Assembly (NCBI GenBank): GCA_013396655.1
Contig: WBMV01000259.1
Coordinates: forward strand, 621,392 to 685,391
From: Campylorhamphus procurvoides
Taxonomy: Eukaryota; Chordata; Aves; Passeriformes; Dendrocolaptidae
Direction: 5' to 3'
DNA length: 64,000 nt
The notes beneath the pieces were generated by a model. That model did not search any database. It was not told the DNA's origin and saw only the letters and a list, made by a program, of their open reading frames with translations. Made by a program: the position numbers and the translations under genes. How positions within the stretch are numbered: the stretch's first letter is position 1; each line of letters begins with the position of its first letter. This document shows positions 61,301 through 64,000 of the stretch, piece after piece.

Positions 61301-64000
61301 GTGTTTCTGGGCAATAAATACAGTAGTAATACAAGAAATGACCTGGAGGTATTTCTCCCTAACAGCCAGTAACATCTCCAGATCTGCTGTCTGCTTTTTT
61401 AGAGAAGCATTCCCTGTGCTCTACAATCTTAAATGCTACCCAAGGATGAATTATATCAGATAGCCTTGGGCAGCAATCTGTCGAGGGTTAACTCTGTATC
61501 CCTGCTAGCTGTTCTGTAGGTGCCTCTGATAAAGAGCTGTTGTGTTTGTTGCTCCTTCCCTGGCAGGAACGCCGAAAAGAAGCGGAGCGAATTGCTCGGG
61601 AGAGGGAGGAGCTGCGGCGGCAGCAGCAGCAGCTCCGCTACGAGCAGGAGAAGAGGAATTCTTTGAAACGGCCACGGGATGTAGATCACAGGTAGTTCTC
61701 AAACTGTTCTGCAGAGCTTAGTAAAAACAAACAGCTGCCAGCCTTGTGTCAGGCACAAATGCATTTTCAAGTCTGACACAAGTCATCACCGAAAAACTGG
61801 ATTTCCGGTATTTGTGTGGTTTTGCCATCAGTTTGTGCCAGACATGAAACACGCCTTATCCCTAGGAGGGAGTTGTGAAACTGGAGGAACATCCCATGAC
61901 TTAGTTCTTATTGTATAAAAAAAAGCATTTGCTGAGAAAAGCTGTTCAGCCTTAAAGGTTGAAGCTTCTGCTGTGTTAAGAATTCATATTTCTGCTCAAT
62001 AGATGGTTCAGGAAGCCAGGCTTTTAATTTTTACTATCATTTATTGTTTGAGCCACATGAAGTGAACTGGCTTTGATCTTCATGTGATTATAAGAATGGG
62101 ACTGAGACCTTAGCCATAAAATTGCCATATGGAAAGTAAATGTAAGTTATCATAGTAGATACAGTAGCAGAACACGAGCATTCCTTCACCAGAGGAATAA
62201 AAACAGCTTTATTTTTCAAGGCTGCTGATTATACTCTTAGTGTCACGTTCTGAGAGTAGCGACTCTGTACCCAAATATTTCTTGGAACCAAGGCTGTGAT
62301 GTCTCCTACACTCTTCTTTCCTGGGAAAGCTGTTCAGACCTGTGGGTGTGGGTTTGTTTGGTGCTTGGTTTGCTTTTTTCCTACAGGGCACTTTTTTTCC
62401 TAGAAGACTTTTCAAGGAAAAATTCTGCTACTGTGATCTGTAATGGTTTTGTTTGCTTTCTTTTGTTTTCAAATTTCTCAACATGATATGCCATTCCTTA
62501 GATTTTATTACATGTTCTGTTGGGATTTTGTCTCTTCAACTTGCACTTGAAACAGAGGGGTGGTTAGTTTTGGGGGTTTTCTTAAATGATTTTACTTTTT
62601 AAAGAGTAGACCTTTGTTAGCAGCTTTCCAAAGGTCAGATGAGCATCTTTTAAAACACACAACTGCCTCTCAATTTTCTGCATGTTAGGCCTTGATTTGG
62701 CTATGTGTAACTGATGAGTGTTCCTTTGTTTTGGGTGAAGGAGAGATGATCCATACTGGAATGAGAGTAAGAAGATGGCACTTGATACAGATGCACGTTT
62801 TGGCCATGGCTCAGATTACAGTCGCCAGCAGAACAGGTTTAATGATTTTGATCACAGAGAACGAGGACGATATCCAGAAGGTTCTTCTGTTCCCTCATCT
62901 TCTTTTGATAGGTGGGTTTAGATAATAGGGCAGGTATTTGCCTGCCAGCATCCCTGTGGGTTTCACTCTGAACTGTTCAAAATTGAAAATGTTTCCAAGG
63001 GCTTTTTATACAGTTCTAAAGCAATACAATTGCAATAGTGTCCTGACATTTCTTGTGTCTTCAGGACTGACCATTTGTATCATGGAATCTAATCTGCTTC
63101 TCTCTAAGGACTTTTAAATTAGCAGCCTGGTGGCCTTTTCTGTGAGGCATTTGGAAAGAATTTTGGTAGTTATTCCTCTTTCACATCTAGTCATAAGTAG
63201 GTTCCAGTGGATTAGATGTGTTGTACTTGGTAAATCACCCTTTTAAGAAGCAAGGCTAAAAGCAGCTGATTTAAGGAGAGGTGAGAGCATTCATCAGAAT
63301 CCATGCAACTGTGCAGTAAATGCTGGGTTTGGGTCCAACCTCATAGTTCCACTAAACATTTCCAATAACCACTTAAAAAGCTAAGACCACATAATTGTAG
63401 CTTCTGGACTTCTACTTTTGTGCTGCAGTGAACTAGAATTACATTTCCTGGCTGACTCAAGAAATCCAGCGTTCCCTCTGTTTCATACTAGGCAAAAAGG
63501 AGGCCCTGTAACTGCTTGAATTACACTGACCAGATTGGGAACAAACAAATGCACAAAGAAACATTAAACTGTTAGAACTCAAGTTCGAATTACAATTGCA
63601 GAAATAAATACAGTTTGGAGTGAGAAGGATCTTTGAGATATGTACCACATATATAGTAATAAACATGTAATATAAAGGTGGGTGTGGGTGATATTTTATA
63701 GGCTCATGCATGTGCAGAGAAGTGTGAAGATGGGAGACAAGCAAATGACTTTTCCCTGCTTTAACAACCTAGGCGAGATCGTTTTGTAAATCAGGGTGAG
63801 GCAAAGAAGACTCGCCCGACAGCACGAAGAGAAGAGCCAGGGTTTGAGAGGTATCCCAAGAGCTTCAGTGAGTCCAGGAGGAACGAACCACCCCAGCCAA
63901 GAAGCGAACTGCGGGACACGGACAGGCGGGAAGTGCGGGGAGACAGAGATGAAAGAAGAACAGTGATAATTCACGACAGACCAGAAATACCACACGGTCG
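43231..64000 (+). CDS. SLTM: SLTM (SAFB-like transcription modulator), 17 exons, both ends missing
   Basis: SLTM is a nuclear SAP/RRM protein of the SAFB family that represses transcription and binds RNA and chromatin. Seventeen exons join in consistent phase for 2429 nt (about 809 codons): 43231-43318, 50108-50172, 50442-50627, 51055-51102, 52070-52097, 53448-53916, 54481-54530, 56672-56790, 58384-58533, 58626-58735, 58825-58985, 59304-59395, 59620-59783, 60813-60987, 61567-61691, 62741-62911, 63773-64000. In order they encode the end of the SAP region ([13 protein letters not shown]), an acidic segment, the RRM (RNP2 LWVSGL, RNP1 KCYGIVTM), Lys/Glu-rich linkers, [15 protein letters not shown], a long Arg/Glu helix, the PRDVDHRRDDPYW segment and an Arg-rich tail. 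The sequence follows SLTM rather than SAFB or SAFB2 throughout. The start and most of the SAP domain are missing (assembly gap), and the last exon continues past the window. Confidence 0.96.
46907..46927. repeat. Perfect 9-bp-arm inverted repeat
   Basis: GAAACCCCC and GGGGGTTTC are separated by TTG, in SLTM intron 2. No known function assigned. Confidence 0.6.
49660..49725 (+). mobile_element. Short CR1 LINE 3' remnant
   Basis: ggtggactggatgaccttca followed by gaggtccctttaacctaatt matches the last bases of CR1 3' ends in forward orientation. The body upstream is not recognisable. Confidence 0.6.
50108..50172 (+). CDS. SLTM: SLTM exon 3
   Basis: The acceptor is ATTTCAG and the donor is GTCAAG|GTAATA; phases are 1 in and 0 out. 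It encodes [20 protein letters not shown] plus K, the start of the acidic region. Confidence 0.94.
50442..50627 (+). CDS. SLTM: SLTM exon 4, acidic region
   Basis: The acceptor is CACCAAAAG and the donor is AGTCAG|GTACTT; phase 0 at both ends, 62 codons. It encodes [20 protein letters not shown], then Glu/Asp-rich sequence ending [17 protein letters not shown] and SKEL are conserved landmarks. The acceptor has a weak pyrimidine tract. Confidence 0.93.
51055..51102 (+). CDS. SLTM: SLTM exon 5, 16-codon micro-exon
   Basis: The acceptor is TTTCTATAG and the donor is CCAT|GTAAGT; phase 0 at both ends. It encodes [16 protein letters not shown]. The human counterpart region (EAQEGEDDTFLTAQ) is similar but diverged, which supports the assignment. 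Because it is a multiple of three it could be skipped without a frameshift. Confidence 0.85.
52070..52097 (+). CDS. SLTM: SLTM exon 6, 28-bp micro-exon
   Basis: The acceptor is TTCTTGCAG and the donor is GAAAG|GTATGT; phases are 0 in and 1 out. It encodes DGEDEENEK, conserved as DGEEEENEK in mammals. Confidence 0.92.
52680..53285 (+). other. Exon-like block of unknown role inside SLTM intron 6
   Basis: About 600 bp inside the 1.35-kb intron between exons 6 and 7. It is more balanced in base composition than its flanks, lacks the T-rich tracts of the intron, and is covered by three overlapping plus-strand frames (52690-52893, 52883-53185, 53013-53279), none of which continues the SLTM frame. 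Possible cryptic, poison or alternative terminal exon, or old processed sequence. I do not recognise it. Confidence 0.35.
53448..53916 (+). CDS. SLTM: SLTM exon 7, large acidic exon
   Basis: The acceptor is CCTCTTAG and the donor is AAGAG|GTTTGT; phases are 1 in and 2 out. It encodes [72 protein letters not shown] and the Lys/Glu-rich end [18 protein letters not shown]. Near-identity with mammalian SLTM makes this the strongest single identification on the right side. Confidence 0.97.
54481..54530 (+). CDS. SLTM: SLTM exon 8, Ser/Lys linker
   Basis: The acceptor is TTCTCTAG and the donor is ATAAAG|GTAACT; phases are 2 in and 1 out. It encodes (S)[16 protein letters not shown] just before the RRM. 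Confidence 0.94.
54531..56671 (+). other. SLTM intron 8
   Basis: A 2.1-kb AT-rich intron carrying one reversed CR1 fragment (listed separately). The remainder shows no recognisable feature. Confidence 0.65.
55497..55725 (-). mobile_element. CR1 LINE 3' fragment, reverse orientation
   Basis: Plus-strand agagtggtttgggttggaag, gaccttaaagaacctccttg, ccatgggcagggacacctt, ccccatccagcctggccatg and ttttcttccttatgtatg is the reversed last 0.23 kb of CR1. It lies antisense to SLTM. Confidence 0.9.
56672..56790 (+). CDS. SLTM: SLTM exon 9, first half of RRM
   Basis: The acceptor is CTTGTTTCAG and the donor is GGAAAG|GTATTT; phases are 1 in and 0 out. It encodes a Gly/Ser linker, then [20 protein letters not shown] and FGKYGK. 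LWVSGL is RNP2, and the [12 protein letters not shown] part is helix 1 of the RRM fold. Confidence 0.97.
56791..58383 (+). other. SLTM intron 9, splitting the RRM
   Basis: A 1.6-kb AT-rich intron between the two RRM exons. GT-AG ends; no repeat recognised. Confidence 0.7.
58384..58533 (+). CDS. SLTM: SLTM exon 10, second half of RRM
   Basis: The acceptor is GTTTATTTAG and the donor is GAGAAA|GTAGGT; phase 0 at both ends, 50 codons. It encodes [40 protein letters not shown] and [18 protein letters not shown] is RNP1, with Tyr as an aromatic RNA-contact residue. Confidence 0.97.
58626..58735 (+). CDS. SLTM: SLTM exon 11, Lys/Ser linker
   Basis: The acceptor is ATCTATAG and the donor is AGCAA|GTAAGA; phases are 0 in and 2 out. 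It encodes [20 protein letters not shown] and [16 protein letters not shown]. Confidence 0.95.
58825..58985 (+). CDS. SLTM: SLTM exon 12, Lys/Glu-rich
   Basis: The acceptor is CCTAATAAG and the donor is AATAA|GTATGC; phases are 2 in and 1 out. It encodes (K)[19 protein letters not shown], then [14 protein letters not shown] and ending EEKKRI. Highly charged and probably disordered. Confidence 0.94.
59304..59395 (+). CDS. SLTM: SLTM exon 13
   Basis: The acceptor is CTTCACTAG and the donor is GATAAA|GTAAGT; phases are 1 in and 0 out. It encodes (S)[19 protein letters not shown] and [20 protein letters not shown] and RRGR are conserved SLTM landmarks. Confidence 0.94.
59620..59783 (+). CDS. SLTM: SLTM exon 14, [10 protein letters not shown] exon
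   Basis: The acceptor is TATCTATAG and the donor is CCGAAG|GTAGTA; phases are 0 in and 2 out. It encodes [40 protein letters not shown] and [14 protein letters not shown]. The second half is nearly invariant. The first part differs strongly from the human text I remember (IHGRSKEKERASLDKKRDKD). Confidence 0.95.
59784..60812 (+). other. SLTM intron 14
   Basis: A 1.0-kb AT-rich intron with GT-AG ends. No repeat or RNA gene recognised. Confidence 0.7.
60813..60987 (+). CDS. SLTM: SLTM exon 15, Arg/Glu-rich helix
   Basis: The acceptor is TTTTTCTGTAG and the donor is GAGCAG|GTGGGC; phases are 2 in and 0 out. It encodes (R)[18 protein letters not shown], then [19 protein letters not shown] and the [19 protein letters not shown] run. 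It is a long charged single helix. The GAG/CGG codon repeat makes it very GC-rich, so long frames appear on the other strand; these are shadows. A Cys replaces part of the usual ER-repeat (human REEREREL-like text). Confidence 0.95.
61567..61691 (+). CDS. SLTM: SLTM exon 16
   Basis: The acceptor is CCCTGGCAG and the donor is CACAG|GTAGTT; phases are 0 in and 2 out. It encodes [34 protein letters not shown] and RPRDVDH, matching mammalian SLTM as I remember it. Confidence 0.96.
61692..62740 (+). other. SLTM intron 16
   Basis: A 1.05-kb T-rich intron ending in an unusual acceptor context (TTGTTTTGGGTGAAG). No repeat recognised. Confidence 0.7.
62741..62911 (+). CDS. SLTM: SLTM exon 17
   Basis: The acceptor is GGGTGAAG and the donor is GATAG|GTGGGT; phase 2 at both ends. 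It encodes (R)[39 protein letters not shown] and [17 protein letters not shown]. Confidence 0.96.
63773..64000 (+). CDS. SLTM: SLTM exon 18, partial (runs off window)
   Basis: The acceptor is AACAACCTAG; phase 2 in. It encodes (R)[39 protein letters not shown], then [20 protein letters not shown] and HDRPEIPHG, open to the last base. The remaining C-terminal Arg/Gly-rich part is beyond 64000. Confidence 0.95.

Overview
This window is vertebrate nuclear DNA, almost certainly from a bird and probably a passerine. The evidence is several 3'-end CR1 LINE copies, compact AT-rich introns with canonical GT-AG junctions, CpG islands at gene starts, and two recognisable vertebrate genes placed head to head. 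The single-base Ns and the 390-base N run mark a draft assembly. It is not bacterial or viral, and I see no CRISPR array, operon, tRNA or rRNA.

Left half, minus strand: RNF111 (Arkadia), a SUMO-targeted RING E3 ubiquitin ligase that boosts TGF-beta/BMP-SMAD signalling. Nine coding exons (2312-22775) join in frame through 849 codons. They cover the N-terminal region, three SUMO-interacting motifs and the His/Pro/Gln-rich middle. The remaining exons, including the catalytic RING, lie beyond base 1. A CpG island at about 32.6-34.1 kb holds the promoter and one or two candidate non-coding first exons. It contains an exact 300-bp duplication bounded by single Ns, most likely an assembly error.

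Middle, 34.1-41.8 kb: intergenic AT-rich DNA in which I recognise no gene. A CR1 fragment follows, then a second CpG island (about 42.0-42.96 kb). That island carries a 20-bp GC-rich minisatellite running into a 390-base gap.

Right half, plus strand: SLTM (SAFB-like transcription modulator), an RNA- and chromatin-associated nuclear protein. Seventeen coding exons (43231 to the window end) join in frame. They encode the end of the SAP region, an acidic stretch, the RRM (two exons), Lys/Glu/Ser-rich linkers, a long Arg/Glu-rich helix and part of the C-terminal Arg-rich region. Coding exon 1, with the start codon and most of the SAP domain, is absent and probably lies in the gap. The last exon runs off the window.

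RNF111 and SLTM are also divergent neighbours in mammals, so the layout is conserved synteny. I found no wholly new biological system. The items most worth checking are the duplicated RNF111 promoter, a predicted uORF, a GC-AG intron followed by a NAGNAG acceptor, an exon-like block inside an SLTM intron, and the missing SLTM first exon.
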